Position numbers and translations under genes: made by a program
Shown here: piece by piece, positions 21,901 through 27,718 of the stretch
Numbering within the stretch: the stretch's first letter is position 1
Layout: every line of letters starts with the position of its first letter
Assembly: GCA_946894095.1 (NCBI GenBank)
Contig: OX335662.1
Location: 11,984,001-12,048,000, forward strand
Direction of reading: 5' to 3'
DNA from: Incurvaria masculella
Lineage: Eukaryota; Arthropoda; Insecta; Lepidoptera; Incurvariidae
DNA: 64,000 nt
Notes under the pieces: model-generated
The model's input: the letters and a program-made list of their open reading frames with translations, nothing else
The model's database searches: none
Told to the model about the DNA's origin: nothing

Positions 21901-22615
21901 TTCGCCTTGTTCTTCTCGCGTTGTGTTAATTGGGTGCACCTAATACTTCCTTTTCTTTTTAGAAGCTGCTAAGCTCCACAAGAGCAATAATTCTTCATTG
22001 GACGATGAACTTTCTAGTGACATGTTGCATGTGCAAAGACCCAAACGAAACTAGAACGCGAGAATTTGAACGCCGCTTGTGTGTGTTGGAACTCTTGAGC
22101 GGTCAACGGTCACTATAACGCAGAACCCTGACCGCGCTCTATCTAATATTCAGAAAAATGTGATTAAACTTTTTAGTATTTCCATCCCAATAATCATTTT
22201 CCAAATTGTGTGTACAGTCAACCAAAGGTTAAAGGATACACTTCCAGTTAAACGTAAACATAAATAGTAATTAAATAAAACCTCTGATTCAATTTTGTTA
22301 GGGTTTTGTTTACTTAGTAGCTAGTAGACATCCTCAACTATGTTTGAATCTATACTCAACACTATAATTGTTTCCAAAAGTCAAAGTATTTCGACTGTTC
22401 ATCTTTTCATTCAACCGGTTGTGTATCCTAAACTCTTAATTCGACTGTACTGGCCTTTGCACACCCTATATAAAAATGAAAAAGTTGCGCACAGGGTCCA
22501 GCTTCTTCTTCTTGCGCGTGGAGGGCGGAGGCGCTGGATTACTGAGCTCGCTGTCGCTCTCGTCGCCTTCAGCACCATGCGAGGCTACAGACGAGGCTCT
22601 CCGCCGCTTGTTCAT
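787..22615 (-). CDS. polybromo: polybromo (BAF180/PBRM1), 5' 16 coding exons, 3' end off window
   Basis: Chromatin-targeting subunit of the PBAP/PBAF SWI/SNF remodeller in the nucleus; its bromodomains bind acetylated histone lysines. Sixteen exons join in consistent phase to about 906 residues: a basic N-terminus (KRRR, KKKKL), then BD1 (about 46-145), BD2 (186-280), BD3 (357-455), BD4 (510-615), BD5 (640-750) and BD6 (760-870). Signatures seen include FIRAPKRR, PSKRRYPEYY, PSRRFYPDYY, PSKKLYPDYY and PSRAEYPDYY. The acetyl-lysine Asn is present in BD2-BD5 (FNEPGS, YNQPAS, YNEEGS, YNEPDS). It is replaced in BD1 (FYKAES) and BD6 (LTRTDS). The BAH and HMG domains expected from the family would lie left of position 787. 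Introns are packed with transposons, and two exon borders are embedded in minisatellites. Identification is by family motifs and exon order as in human PBRM1. Confidence 0.95.
1018..1313 (+). repeat. GTTCCGTACC interspersed repeat, copy 1
   Basis: Starts with an imperfect GGTTCCATACTCAAAGGGTG end, has a CCGTCCGTCCG core and TGAAATTTTCACAGAATATG, and ends GGAACCCTTCGTGTG. Starts about 20 bp from polybromo exon 16. Class unknown. Confidence 0.8.
1601..1762 (-). CDS. polybromo: polybromo exon 15 (BD6, middle)
   Basis: Phase 2 to 2; acceptor cccgcag|GTG, donor GAGAG|GTTGTC (weak at +3 to +5). Reads CYSDSMAELPEHD and YRRLDHFQEDMFAVFE, aligning with the degenerate sixth bromodomain of the family. 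Confidence 0.88.
1848..2252 (-). mobile_element. tRNA-headed SINE (HaSE1-like)
   Basis: Minus-strand copy. The head runs GAGCCGCTAG at 2,245-2,252 back through the B-box region; the body has TTGAACTGGATGGAAAACAC (on plus) and the tail ends ACATGGATGGCTA. Same body as the 5S-headed copies. Confidence 0.8.
2385..3656 (-). mobile_element. 5'-truncated LINE with reverse transcriptase fragment
   Basis: A 386-codon frame (2,487-3,647) carries RT motifs ALDISKAFDRVWH, AGVPQGSVLSPTLF and SYADDST, then the thumb and a LINE-type C-terminus (WNCLPADAFP). A T-run at 2,388-2,404 on the plus strand is the poly(A) tail. The 5' end is cut exactly where a TTAA MITE begins. Domain content fits the Jockey/CR1 group (inference). 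Confidence 0.85.
3657..4165 (+). mobile_element. TTAA MITE copy 1, rearranged
   Basis: Begins TTAAGGCGGCCC and follows the family for about 400 bp. It then repeats its middle part in inverted orientation (3,981-4,035 against 4,090-4,145) instead of reaching the right terminus. Between LINE sequence and polybromo exon 14. Confidence 0.8.
4364..4462 (-). CDS. polybromo: polybromo exon 14 (BD6 helix Z)
   Basis: Phase 2 to 2; acceptor gatgcag|AGA, donor GGAAG|GTATGT. Reads EDEDTIPDVPAAVQDL and then LFTSVYNHQDEEGR. Confidence 0.9.
4580..5480 (+). mobile_element. LINE ORF2 C-terminal fragment split by a MITE
   Basis: Left part reads LKALKLPTLHQRRMRGDLIE and YKMLTEKYN; right part HTLKLNKTEHKTN and VDDWNQLPENIISA, the standard end of CR1/Jockey-like ORF2. 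It is followed by an AT-rich tail with TAGGCTGCCTATCT near 5,545 and (AAATA)n to about 5,590. Confidence 0.8.
4711..5260 (+). mobile_element. TTAA MITE copy 2, inserted in a LINE
   Basis: 542 bp between TTAA (4,711-4,714) and TTAA (5,257-5,260). Ends GGTGGCCCAACCCG and CGGGTTGGGCCACC. Taking it out with one TTAA leaves the flanking LINE frame continuous, direct proof of a TTAA target duplication as in piggyBac elements. Confidence 0.92.
5600..5990. other. polybromo intron 13, no further feature
   Basis: AT-rich intron remainder after the LINE tail. Nothing recognised. Confidence 0.6.
5996..6260 (-). CDS. polybromo: polybromo exon 13 (BD5)
   Basis: Phase 1 to 2; acceptor caccag|CGA, donor TTGAA|GTAAGT. 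Contains MKLPSRAEYPDYYELI, PIDMERIAQRL and MFDNACKYNEPDSQLYKD with the conserved Asn. Confidence 0.95.
6295..6527 (+). repeat. GTTCCGTACC interspersed repeat, copy 2
   Basis: Starts GGGGTTCCAATGGAACCC and ends ACGGAACCCTTCGTGTG, then the palindrome GCGAGTCCGACTCGC and TTGGCCGGTTTTT. Middle partly deleted. Confidence 0.8.
6670..6865 (-). CDS. polybromo: polybromo exon 12 (BD4 end, BD5 helix Z)
   Basis: Phase 0 to 1; acceptor cgcgcag|GGC, donor AAAG|GTAATC. Starts GSMIYEDARKLE, completing BD4. Then a basic linker and QKLRTLYDAIRDYREPKG, which opens BD5. Confidence 0.92.
7010..7256 (+). repeat. GTTCCGTACC interspersed repeat, copy 3
   Basis: Starts TTAGGGTTCCGTACCC; has an expanded (GTCC)n run at about 7,073-7,114 and TTTTCACAGAGTGTG. 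It ends at the AT-rich CGCGATTTT region, right terminus missing. Confidence 0.8.
7591..7671 (-). CDS. polybromo: polybromo exon 11 (BD4, middle)
   Basis: 27 codons, phase 0 to 0; acceptor tacacag|AAC, donor GAG|GTATGA. Reads NDRYNSLDEM and LMFSNCRQYNEE, with the BD4 conserved Asn. Found by matching the gap between exons 10 and 12. Confidence 0.93.
7918..8195 (+). repeat. GTCCGAG repeat family, copy 1 (polybromo intron 10)
   Basis: About 280 bp starting GTAAGTCCGAGC, with AAAACGTCAAACTCCATACA and TCAAACTCGGACTCGCAAAT. Shared with 42,430 and 44,965; class unknown. Confidence 0.65.
8239..8513 (-). repeat. 69-bp minisatellite duplicating the exon 10 splice donor
   Basis: Four donor copies at exactly 69-bp spacing. 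The last copied exon bases fall at 8,307, 8,376, 8,445 and 8,514, the last being the true exon end. Each unit carries about 15 bp of exon 10 plus a GTGAGTC donor. 69 is a multiple of three. In the unit next to the true exon the polybromo frame meets TAG. Confidence 0.9.
8514..8755 (-). CDS. polybromo: polybromo exon 10 (BD4, first part)
   Basis: Phase 1 to 0; acceptor ccgcag|GCC, donor AAAG|GTGAGT. A Pro/Ala/Arg-rich linker precedes MEKPSKKLYPDYY and RPIDMLTIEANIK. Three further copies of the donor lie at 69-bp spacing in the intron. Confidence 0.9.
8760..9540. other. polybromo intron 9, unclassified
   Basis: AT-rich with (ATT)n runs near 8,829 and 9,174. A minus frame at 8,820-9,167 holds no family motif I know; 9,190-9,235 (GCAGCTATAGGCTGATGCG) resembles a LINE 3' tail. 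Confidence 0.5.
9545..9800 (+). mobile_element. LINE ORF2 C-terminal fragment, frameshifted
   Basis: Two frames together give the RTE/I-like ORF2 end: KFKRLWAGHVSRR, then WDNEIKCVGGKQWFRTAEGR and YVQQWTQTR. 3' end with CTGACTGACTGACAT and AAATAAATAAAT. Confidence 0.7.
9954..10069 (-). CDS. polybromo: polybromo exon 9 (linker)
   Basis: Phase 2 to 1; acceptor ccttgcag|GGC, donor CGCG|GTAAGT. Reads AMQQRVQELLDIVQ and then SSSSDDESLSS. An antisense SINE begins only 12 bp upstream of the acceptor, so the SINE supplies the branch-point region. Confidence 0.85.
10082..10494 (+). mobile_element. tRNA-headed SINE next to the exon 9 acceptor
   Basis: Head GAGCGGCTCGTAGCTCGGTGG (A box) and GGTTCAAATCC (B box), then shared body and tail to CCATCCATGTCCAG. 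Antisense to polybromo; its 5' end is 12 bp from the exon 9 acceptor. Confidence 0.88.
10491..11205 (-). repeat. GTTCCGTACC repeat, copy 4, split by a TTAA MITE
   Basis: Right terminus at 10,491-10,517 (AAGTGTGAGTCGGACTCGCAC); the rest (11,060-11,205) ends TTTGGGTACGGAACCC. The TTAA MITE separates the two parts. Confidence 0.75.
10518..11059 (+). mobile_element. TTAA MITE copy 3 (polybromo intron 8)
   Basis: Left TTAA intact (10,518-10,521), right end TTAG (11,056-11,059). It sits inside a copy of the GTTCCGTACC repeat, whose halves flank it. Confidence 0.85.
11238..11469 (-). CDS. polybromo: polybromo exon 8 (BD3)
   Basis: Phase 1 to 2; acceptor tgatag|GTG, donor AGAG|GTGAGA. Contains EPFWRLPSRRFYPDYY, NPVSLNQIRAKV and MFENAKRYNQPAS with the conserved Asn. 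Confidence 0.94.
11585..11810 (+). mobile_element. LINE 3' end fragment
   Basis: A short frame reads LWNKLSEDVVQAPTTNSFKN and RLDKQLKTLN (ORF2 C-terminus), followed by ACACATCAGCTTAGGCTGC and a (AAAT)n tail. Polybromo intron 7. Confidence 0.7.
11810..12620. other. polybromo intron 7, unclassified
   Basis: AT-rich with a short GC-rich island near 12,362-12,415 (GGCCGGCCGGGGCGG). CGTACGCTTAAAT and ATGCCCGTGCAAAGCCGGG (12,580) look like ends of an old repeat. Confidence 0.45.
12620..12780. mobile_element. partial copy of the tRNA-like TIR element
   Basis: Matches the left terminus at 36,395-36,540, including the tRNA-like block, and stops just before the exon 7 donor region of polybromo. Inner sequence is missing. 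Confidence 0.75.
12790..12901 (-). CDS. polybromo: polybromo exon 7 (acidic linker, BD3 helix Z)
   Basis: 112 nt, phase 0 to 1; acceptor ttggcag|AGG, donor AATG|GTGAGC. Acidic stretch (SDDSAGGEESEGEEKD), then WKLLETVKSMLGPN. The acceptor and the first ten exon bases are the unit of the adjoining 51-bp minisatellite. Confidence 0.85.
12890..14915 (-). repeat. 51-bp minisatellite duplicating the exon 7 acceptor, split by a hAT element
   Basis: The unit core (CTCTGCC or CTGTGCC on the plus strand) recurs at 12,900, 12,951 and 13,002. It resumes at 14,585, 14,636, 14,687, 14,738, 14,789, 14,840 and 14,891. Subtracting the 1,532-bp insertion and its target duplication keeps the 51-bp phase exactly. 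Each unit holds the TTGGCAG acceptor and AGGGAAAGTG, the first ten bases of exon 7. Some units are mutated. Confidence 0.9.
13042..14565. mobile_element. hAT-like non-autonomous DNA transposon
   Basis: 1,524 bp, ending CAGTGGCGTGC...GCACGCCACTG and flanked by the 8-bp direct repeat TTCAATTG (13,034-13,041 and 14,566-14,573). Eight-bp duplications and CAGTG-type ends are typical of hAT elements. It interrupts the minisatellite. I see no transposase frame inside. Confidence 0.85.
14956..15126 (-). CDS. polybromo: polybromo exon 6 (BD2-BD3 linker)
   Basis: 57 codons, phase 0 to 0; acceptor tcgcag|ATA, donor AAG|GTGAGC. Starts IIQIRKQELDAHG and ends DEQLDHIK. The downstream intron is almost wholly minisatellite plus a hAT insertion. 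Confidence 0.88.
15340..15530. mobile_element. diverged partial copy of the tRNA-like TIR element
   Basis: The tRNA-like block (GGCTGGACTTGAACC) and the following inner sequence (GCCTCCTACTAACACAGTG) match 36,430-36,590. The right end is not recognisable. Confidence 0.7.
15815..16069 (-). CDS. polybromo: polybromo exon 5 (BD2)
   Basis: Phase 0 at both ends; acceptor ccgcag|GTG, donor AAG|GTAAAT. Contains FLPSKRRYPEYY, TPIDLKGIASKI and NACEFNEPGSQIYKDA with the conserved Asn. Confidence 0.94.
16320..16425 (+). mobile_element. LINE 3' fragment
   Basis: LNQLPEYIISANNTNQFKN, the same family as the element at 4,580-5,480, then a stop and an A-run. Confidence 0.7.
16595..16728 (-). CDS. polybromo: polybromo exon 4 (linker to BD2)
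   Basis: Acceptor ttccag|GAG, donor ACG|GTATGT, phase 1 to 0. Acidic and serine-rich linker (SRTGSSSRKSDITDGDMSE), then the start of BD2 helix Z (NLLEELFTT). Confidence 0.88.
16970..17519 (-). mobile_element. TTAA MITE copy 4 (polybromo intron 3)
   Basis: 550 bp with TTAA at both ends, opposite orientation to copy 2 (it starts with the GGTACAAAACCGTGCTG side). Confidence 0.9.
17602..17641. repeat. (AATTG)n microsatellite
   Basis: Repeated AATTG units with one extra T, in polybromo intron 3 just past the TTAA MITE. Confidence 0.85.
17775..17885 (-). mobile_element. old SINE fragment in polybromo intron 3
   Basis: TAGGTGCCATACCAGGACCT and ACATTGAACTGG match the family; both ends are lost. 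Confidence 0.6.
18096..18267 (-). CDS. polybromo: polybromo exon 3 (BD1, second half)
   Basis: Acceptor aaaacag|GTG, donor AACG|GTGAGT, phase 0 to 1. Reads QQKLKTDTYEDI and then LLVNNAKAFYKAES. The residue that is Asn in acetyl-lysine-binding bromodomains is Tyr here, as in vertebrate BD1. Confidence 0.92.
18326..18800. mobile_element. PIF/Harbinger-like MITE with a second MITE inside
   Basis: Inverted ends GGGCTGATTTTTCAAT and ATTGAAAAATCGGCCC, flanked by TAA on both sides, a 3-bp duplication as in PIF/Harbinger. Without the inner element it is about 225 bp, like the copy at 42,138. Confidence 0.82.
18389..18636. mobile_element. inner nested MITE
   Basis: 248 bp with inverted ends CTGGGGGTCC/GGACCCCCTG and a further match of TTCAGGGCAAGAGTGAGTTC. 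Flanked by CTT on both sides (18,386-18,388 and 18,637-18,639). The interrupted sequence is whole in the copy at 42,138-42,367. Confidence 0.82.
18801..19544. other. polybromo intron 2, unclassified
   Basis: AT-rich. GCGCATCAGCTGTAAGCTGC (19,266) matches the LINE-tail motif seen at 1,350 and 9,190. Nothing else recognised. Confidence 0.5.
19545..19618 (-). mobile_element. SINE tail fragment in polybromo intron 2
   Basis: ATGGCTAATACTGTCATGAT and TAGGTGCCATGCCAGGACCT match the family tail. Confidence 0.65.
19801..19950 (-). CDS. polybromo: polybromo exon 2 (BD1, first half)
   Basis: Fifty codons, phase 0 at both ends. Acceptor ttttcag|GGC, donor CGG|GTACGT. Contains QVYDTIRSYKKPDG, FIRAPKRR and YYEVVSQPIDL, the ZA-loop part of BD1. 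Confidence 0.92.
19990..21339. other. polybromo intron 1, mostly unclassified
   Basis: Holds the 20,888 foldback and an imperfect inverted pair at about 20,080 and 20,375 (AGTTCTTAACC and GGTTAAGAACCACT) bounding a hAT-like-looking 300-bp segment with GGACCAC motifs. No coding frame. Confidence 0.5.
20888..20996. repeat. short foldback with 20-bp arms
   Basis: TTTTAAAAGATTAAACGGCT and its inverse AGCCGTTTAATCTTTTAAAA bracket about 70 bp. Probable tiny MITE. Confidence 0.7.
21340..22150 (+). mobile_element. decayed element with a MADF-domain remnant (PIF/Harbinger-like)
   Basis: From 21,522 one frame reads MSEVAKEKLIELVRERSVL, a TAG stop, then DLSDVDYKNRDKKAEVW, a MADF DNA-binding domain start. 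A later piece reads KLHKSNNSSLDDELSSDM. The outer ends (GAGAGCGGTCAGGAGTTC; inverted GAGCGCGGTCAGGGTTC) look like inverted repeats. MADF proteins accompany PIF/Harbinger transposases; no transposase remains. In the upstream part of polybromo intron 1. Confidence 0.62.
22493..22615 (-). CDS. polybromo: polybromo exon 1 (start codon)
   Basis: Encodes residues 1-41, starting MNKRRRASS and ending RKKKKLDP. The ATG is at 22,615. The donor is CCT|GTGCGC, phase 0. This ATG is chosen because the short basic, serine-rich head matches the family N-terminus and joins directly to the BD1 helix in exon 2. GC-rich, unlike its surroundings. Confidence 0.85.
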
Positions 22616-23117
22616 GTCGCGTTTGCAAACTTTTCAAACGGTCTACGGCGGTAGTGAGCTGAAAATGCTTGAATCGAAGAACGAAGAACACAGATCGAAT
22701 TAATGTTCCATGTACCGGGCAGCGGCGGCGTCCCCTGCGAACTGTCAATTTGACATTGACAGTTTTGACATGACAGCCAATAAGCTGCGTTCCAAATTCA
22801 TCTGCGTTCCATAGTTGCTTTGTTGCACTGGCCTAGACTAATATTCTTTATTATTATATATTTTTTAAATATTAAACAAACTGGCAGCTTTTAAGTTCAA
22901 GGGCATGGTGTATTCGAGACTGAGTACAGGAACTATTTTAACTGCTGGAATTTCAAATCCAAAACGTAGGTATGCTCTGTATCCCAAATTTTACAGCAAA
23001 AAGTTATTAAATGTTTATCCTACCATCTTTGTTATTCAGCTAGTTCCTAAGAACGGCGAACTAATTAAATGAGCAGCCTGTACAACACATTGTGCGATAG
23101 TGGCGCTAATAAGTCCG
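22616..23117. promoter_or_regulatory. polybromo 5' flank
   Basis: The 5' UTR and promoter should lie just right of the start codon. I see GC-rich sequence to about 22,730, TTTGACATTGACAG repeats near 22,750, and no clear TATA box. Confidence 0.4.
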
Positions 23118-23185
23118 TGTTTTCCATCCCAGTTTAGTGTAGCCGTGCTCATAAAGGGAAGGTCCTGGCATGGCACCTAATGGTG
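23118..23185 (+). mobile_element. SINE body fragment
   Basis: GTGTTTTCCATCCCAGTTTAG through GGTCCTGGCATGGCACCTAA; both ends missing. Confidence 0.7.
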
Positions 23186-23411
23186 ACTTTGCCACAACTT
23201 TATCGACGGATAAAGCCGTCGCTGGCGTATGGTGTTAGGACAATTATTTCGATAATATGCGGTCTTGAATTTTTGTTTGTTTTGTTGCAAATAGTGTGTG
23301 TCCACTGTTGAAATAGTAGAAATGTAATGAACGCTAGTATGTACTGTGCAAATATGTAAATAAAACACATTATTTCGTAATCAGTAAAGTTTTATTAATA
23401 TTTGAAGTGGA

Positions 23412-23512
23412 GTAGTTTTCTGTCGGATATATCCGACGATGGCGCCTGCAGAATGCCTTGCTCTGACGGATATATACGTTCCTGGCGGGGAAAGGGTTAA
23501 ACAAATGTAATA
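23412..23512. repeat. possible piggyBac-like terminus
   Basis: Contains the perfect palindrome GTCGGATATATCCGAC and ends GGCGGGGAAAGGGTTAA, resembling an inverted TTAACCCTTT piggyBac end. No mate found nearby. Confidence 0.35.
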
Positions 23513-23866
23513 AAATTTAGTAAAATGCCCCAGCAAGTCCAAATAGAACTACAGACTGATAATGGATTGTTAATATTTTTTGATTCCATCATTTATTTAA
23601 AAAATAATAATTTTAAAAAAGTCGATTTTTCACATTAGAAATCTAAAAGTAATGTGATTTCTAGATATAAGCAAAAACAGCATATATATAAACAAAAAAA
23701 TCATCCATTTGCTTTTAGATTTCTACATTAGTCAAAAAAGATCGGAAATGGAAATGTTTCCGCAATGTATTTTGTATAGAAAAAGGAAACATACATTAAC
23801 GAAAACAGGTTGATTCCTAGACAAGGAATTATATATTGTAAGAAAGACACTTCTAATCGTCAGATC

Positions 23867-24069
23867 GGCTGAGATAAATAGTCGTAACCAAAACTAAGAC
23901 TAACGAAAAGTAGTACTTTGTGACGTCACTTTGACACATTTTGCAAGGACGGAATGTCAAAGTGATGCAAATTGACGTCACAAAGTACTACTTTTCGTTA
24001 GCCTTAGTTTCTGTTACGACTATTTATCTCAGCCTTAGTTTTTGTCACGACTATTTATCTCGTCCTCAG
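23867..24069. mobile_element. CRE-bearing palindromic MITE, copy 1
   Basis: Two arms of about 75 bp (GGCTGAGATAAATAGTCGTA; AAAGTAGTACTTTGTGACGT) nearly perfectly inverted around a short loop. Each arm carries TGACGTCA. An extra partial arm follows at 24,041-24,069. Confidence 0.85.
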
Positions 24070-24931
24070 TCGTCTGGAGAATACAAGGAAGGCGACTAGG
24101 ATATCAGCACTTCGGAGATTTATTTGTAGACCATTCACCAGTAATCATCGTTGTAAATTGAATTTTGGAGAATGTACGATAAGTTGATCCAGGTCTTCAA
24201 CTGAAGTCTGTTCCTCGCAACAGGACATATTTCAGTAGGTCTAAGATTTAGTCGATAAAGATAAGCTGTAAAAAATACCTTACCCAATTAGAGACAATTG
24301 TTAGAGACAAATATTTTTTGGTAAACAATTCTGGTCGCATAGCGGAAAATGCAAAGTAACGTAGCCTATTCGGGCCGCATACTTTTATACCACTTTCCTT
24401 TATTATTATTATTTGACTCTGATTTGACCAACATGAGATTCAAGAGTGCATAGACAGTGTACTGATGTTATCAGCTATATAGAAAAAATAGCATATTATT
24501 TTAAACTCTATGTTTGACAGTTTCTCATGCGAGAACTTTTTGTGTTTGCTCAAAGGTCTACTCAGGAAGCGAACACGCGTTTCCCGCATGAGAAACTATA
24601 AGCCAACTTTTTTCTATGTACGGATGACAGCTCTCCAGCGACTCACCGACAGGAACCCCCCAGCGTTGGTACTCATTAAACAAAGACAAGAGAAATTCTC
24701 ACACGAGTAGCTGTTATTCTCTAGAAGGATGGCACCTATTTGCCTTCGGAATAGTTATGTATGAATAAAATTCAATTTCAACTTGACTGTAAAGATGCTC
24801 AGTCAAGCATTATGCTAGGTTATTAGTTCACATCACACAACACATGACGGTAGAAGAATATTTCGACACTGTTCCAATAAATTGAGATGCGGTAAACGAT
24901 TATGCTACTTGCTAGGTGCTTTTCACCATTT

Positions 24932-25552
24932 TTTAGGGTTCCGTACCCAAAGGTTGAAAACGGAACCCTATTACTAAGCCTCCGCTGTACGTCCGTCCGT
25001 CCGTCTGTCACAGGGCTGTATCTCATGAACCGTAAATTTTACACTGCTGAAATTTTCACAGAGTGTGTATTATTTTTGCCGCTATAACAACAAATAGGTA
25101 ACATTTAAGAATAATAAGAATTAAGGATGTTCCGACCCATACAATGTTTTTTTTACACAGAACGCAAAAAGTATTGCACTTTAAGGCACGAATTTGTCAA
25201 AAATATTAAATATAGCCATAGAAGTTGCAGCGAAAACATATTCACAATTTCAGGTTTAGTGGTTTCGTTGTAATTGCCGATTAGAAGTTTTTCACCGTTA
25301 GATGGCGCTGTTAAATAAAATTCGTATTTAAATAAATTGTAACAAAACCAATAATCCTGAAATTGTGAAAATGTTTTCGCTGCAATTAATATGACTATAT
25401 TAAACTTTCATTATTAATTCGTGGCTTAAAGTGCAATACTTTTTGCGTTATGTGTGCAAAGGGGGTCCCCATACAAAAAACGTGATTTTTTTTGTTCAAT
25501 CTTGTTCGATGGTACGGAACCCTTCGTGTGCGAGCCCGACTCGTACTTGTTT
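24932..25552 (+). repeat. GTTCCGTACC repeat, copy 5, with a TIR element inside
   Basis: Starts TTAGGGTTCCGTACCC at 24,936, ends GAACCCTTCGTGTGCGAG near 25,535. Interrupted at about 25,155-25,458 by a long inverted-repeat element. Confidence 0.8.
25155..25458. mobile_element. long-TIR foldback element nested in the repeat
   Basis: About 300 bp. The ends AACGCAAAAAGTATTGCACT and, inverted, AACGCAAAAAGTATTGCACT match; complementarity continues inward through TGAAATTGTGAA. No coding frame. Confidence 0.78.
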
Positions 25553-25707
25553 ACTGATTGCTGTAGAATGGAAAGTAAAAGGAGGGGGGACATATTTTAA
25601 TTTTGAAAGGAAATATCTTGAGAATGTTGCGACAAGATATTGTAGATGTATATACAGGGGGTCTACTTGGGAACCGAACACGAGAAGTTCTCACAACGAA
25701 TAAATAA

Positions 25708-25812
25708 AATAAAGGGAAGGTCCTGGCATGGCACCTAATTCCTTCGGGAATGTGGTGTATTGGGATAATATCATAACGGTTGTGTGGTATTAGCCATCCA
25801 TGTCAGGCGCAT
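25708..25812 (+). mobile_element. SINE tail fragment
   Basis: AAAGGGAAGGTCCTGGCATGG through GTGGTATTAGCCATCCATG, ending in an A-rich run. 5'-truncated. Confidence 0.75.
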
Positions 25813-26628
25813 AATAAAAAGCTGTCATTTACATTTTTTCAATATGGTGGATGACAGCTACTCGCAGGTATTCGTTGTACTTCTCGTGTTTGCTTAATGA
25901 GTGCATACACTGGCCATTCCAAATAAAACAATAAGTATAAGTACCAGGAATAGTATATTCATAAATGCTAGAAGAGTAACCAGTCAAATAATGATTATCA
26001 GCTTCTATTCGTAGTCACAAAATAAATGCTTCAAATAATATACATATAAAACTTTAAATACTACTGGTATTCAAAGTGGGCGTGCTAACTTTAATACACA
26101 GATAATCTCCAGACTAAATTGCATTTATGACAGTACACTCTGATTGTAAATGTTTACAAGGAATGATAACACATTTTTCTGATCAATACTTAGATACCAC
26201 TGGAACAAAATATACATCTTACTACAATAGATTTGCAGCTCAAATTCTAAAGAAAAACTAAAATAAGGACACTTGACAAATGATTGACCTGACTATTTGG
26301 TGCGTTTTCCTTATAGCTAATGACATTTGATGCAGATTTTGTAACCTTAACCTTACCCTAATAAATAACACTTAAAGCAAAACTAATTAATGTATAACCA
26401 TCCCACTCGAAAACATCTTGTCCAGTTGCAGAGTGAAGCTGAAACAATTATTAAAAATAAAAAAAATGTTTAGGGTTCCATATAGACTAGGGGCTTGCGA
26501 CATAAATGGTGTTGATACCGTAAATGGCTGAAACTGGGTTCATAGAATAAAGAACAACCCTCTAAAGCTAAATGTGTCGGTCTGGAGTGGTTGCGTTACC
26601 TAGAAAAGGCGCCTGAAAAAATAGTTTT

Positions 26629-27012
26629 GTCAGCCTCAATAGCCCAGTGGCGCGACACTTCGGCGATCGCTCTCCGAAGTTAAGCAACGCTGGGTCCGGT
26701 CTGGTCTTGGATGGGTGACCATTCGACCGTTGAGAGAGGCTGGCCGTGGTTCGGATTCCAAGTTAAACTGTAGGTCCCCTTCCTTACTTACTAGGTGGTA
26801 GGGTTAATCCCGCCCAGGTTGGTACCATCGCATTGAATGAACGATGGTCGAAGCGGCAATGAAAATGGTCCGTGTTTTCCATCTAGTTCAATGTAGCCGT
26901 GCAATATAAGGAAGGTTCCGGCATGGCACCTAGTTCCCATGTGGTGTGTTGGGCTAATACCATGACAGAAGGTGTGGTGGATGCCATCCATGTCCAGTCA
27001 CATAAAAAAAAA
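26629..27012 (+). mobile_element. 5S-rRNA-headed SINE (HaSE3-like)
   Basis: The head has the 5S internal promoter: CGAAGTTAAGCAACG (box A) and CTTGGATGGGTGACC (box C). The body and tail are those of the tRNA-headed copies. Ends in an A-run. Confidence 0.88.
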
Positions 27013-27412
27013 AGTTATAATCTCACATACGTTATTTTGCACCTGGCGGAGGACACCACTGTCTTTTAAGAGTTCCCACATGAAAAAAAATATACCCCAT
27101 CGATCGGGAAAATATTTACAGCCTGCTGTAAGAAAAAAAATTGAGGAAATGAAAATGACTATTTTAGGTAAATAATATTATTCAAAATATAACGAAATTT
27201 GATCTATCATCATTTTAATTTAAAAAAAATGGGTGTGGTGTTTTATTTTCTTGAATTCTATAAAGAATATAAATTCCAACGTCAATCCGGAGGTTATAAC
27301 TCTGTGAAACGATATTTTTTGCCATCCAATTTAGATTAGACTTTATACAGTATTTTTTTGATTTTGTTATAATCTAACAAGGAGTTTTCGAGTACAACTC
27401 GCGATGGTATCA

Positions 27413-27475
27413 AACCAGTACTATTACTACCCTTCCGGGAAAACGGCGTAAAGGTATGTATGTATGTATGTATGG
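27413..27475. repeat. repeat edge with (GTAT)n, inverted partner at 31,297
   Basis: ACCAGTACTATTACTACCCTT and CGGGAAAACGGCGTAAA here recur inverted at 31,297-31,336; a GTAT microsatellite follows. The two lie on either side of TSPO exons 2-3. Confidence 0.7.
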
Positions 27476-27718
27476 CTAACCTAAACCACAAACATATCTT
27501 TACAAACTAATAATTCCTTAACAAAAACATACTCTCGGCTTAAAATAAATAAGCAGTGGGTAACTTGCATTTTTATAATGGCAACACGTTCCTGTACCGC
27601 GTAGAAGACAGTTCAAGATGGCGACCGTTTAGTTCCGATTTCGGCCATGCGCAAAAAGATGTGGCACTCTATGTTGACAAAACAAAGGTATGGCTGCGAA
27701 TATTTTTTTGTTTTTAAT

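Larger units (their letters stand above)
24070..26628. other. intergenic, outside listed repeats
   Basis: AT-rich. A pair GTTTCTCATGCGAGAAC/CCCGCATGAGAAAC (24,520-24,595) is an imperfect foldback whose edge (GTCTACTTGGGAACCGAACA) recurs near 25,660. No gene seen. Confidence 0.5.

Noticed and set aside
26640..26720. Genuine 5S rRNA gene
   Set aside because: Only the internal-promoter part resembles 5S; the 5' and 3' parts differ and the same block heads several dispersed SINEs.
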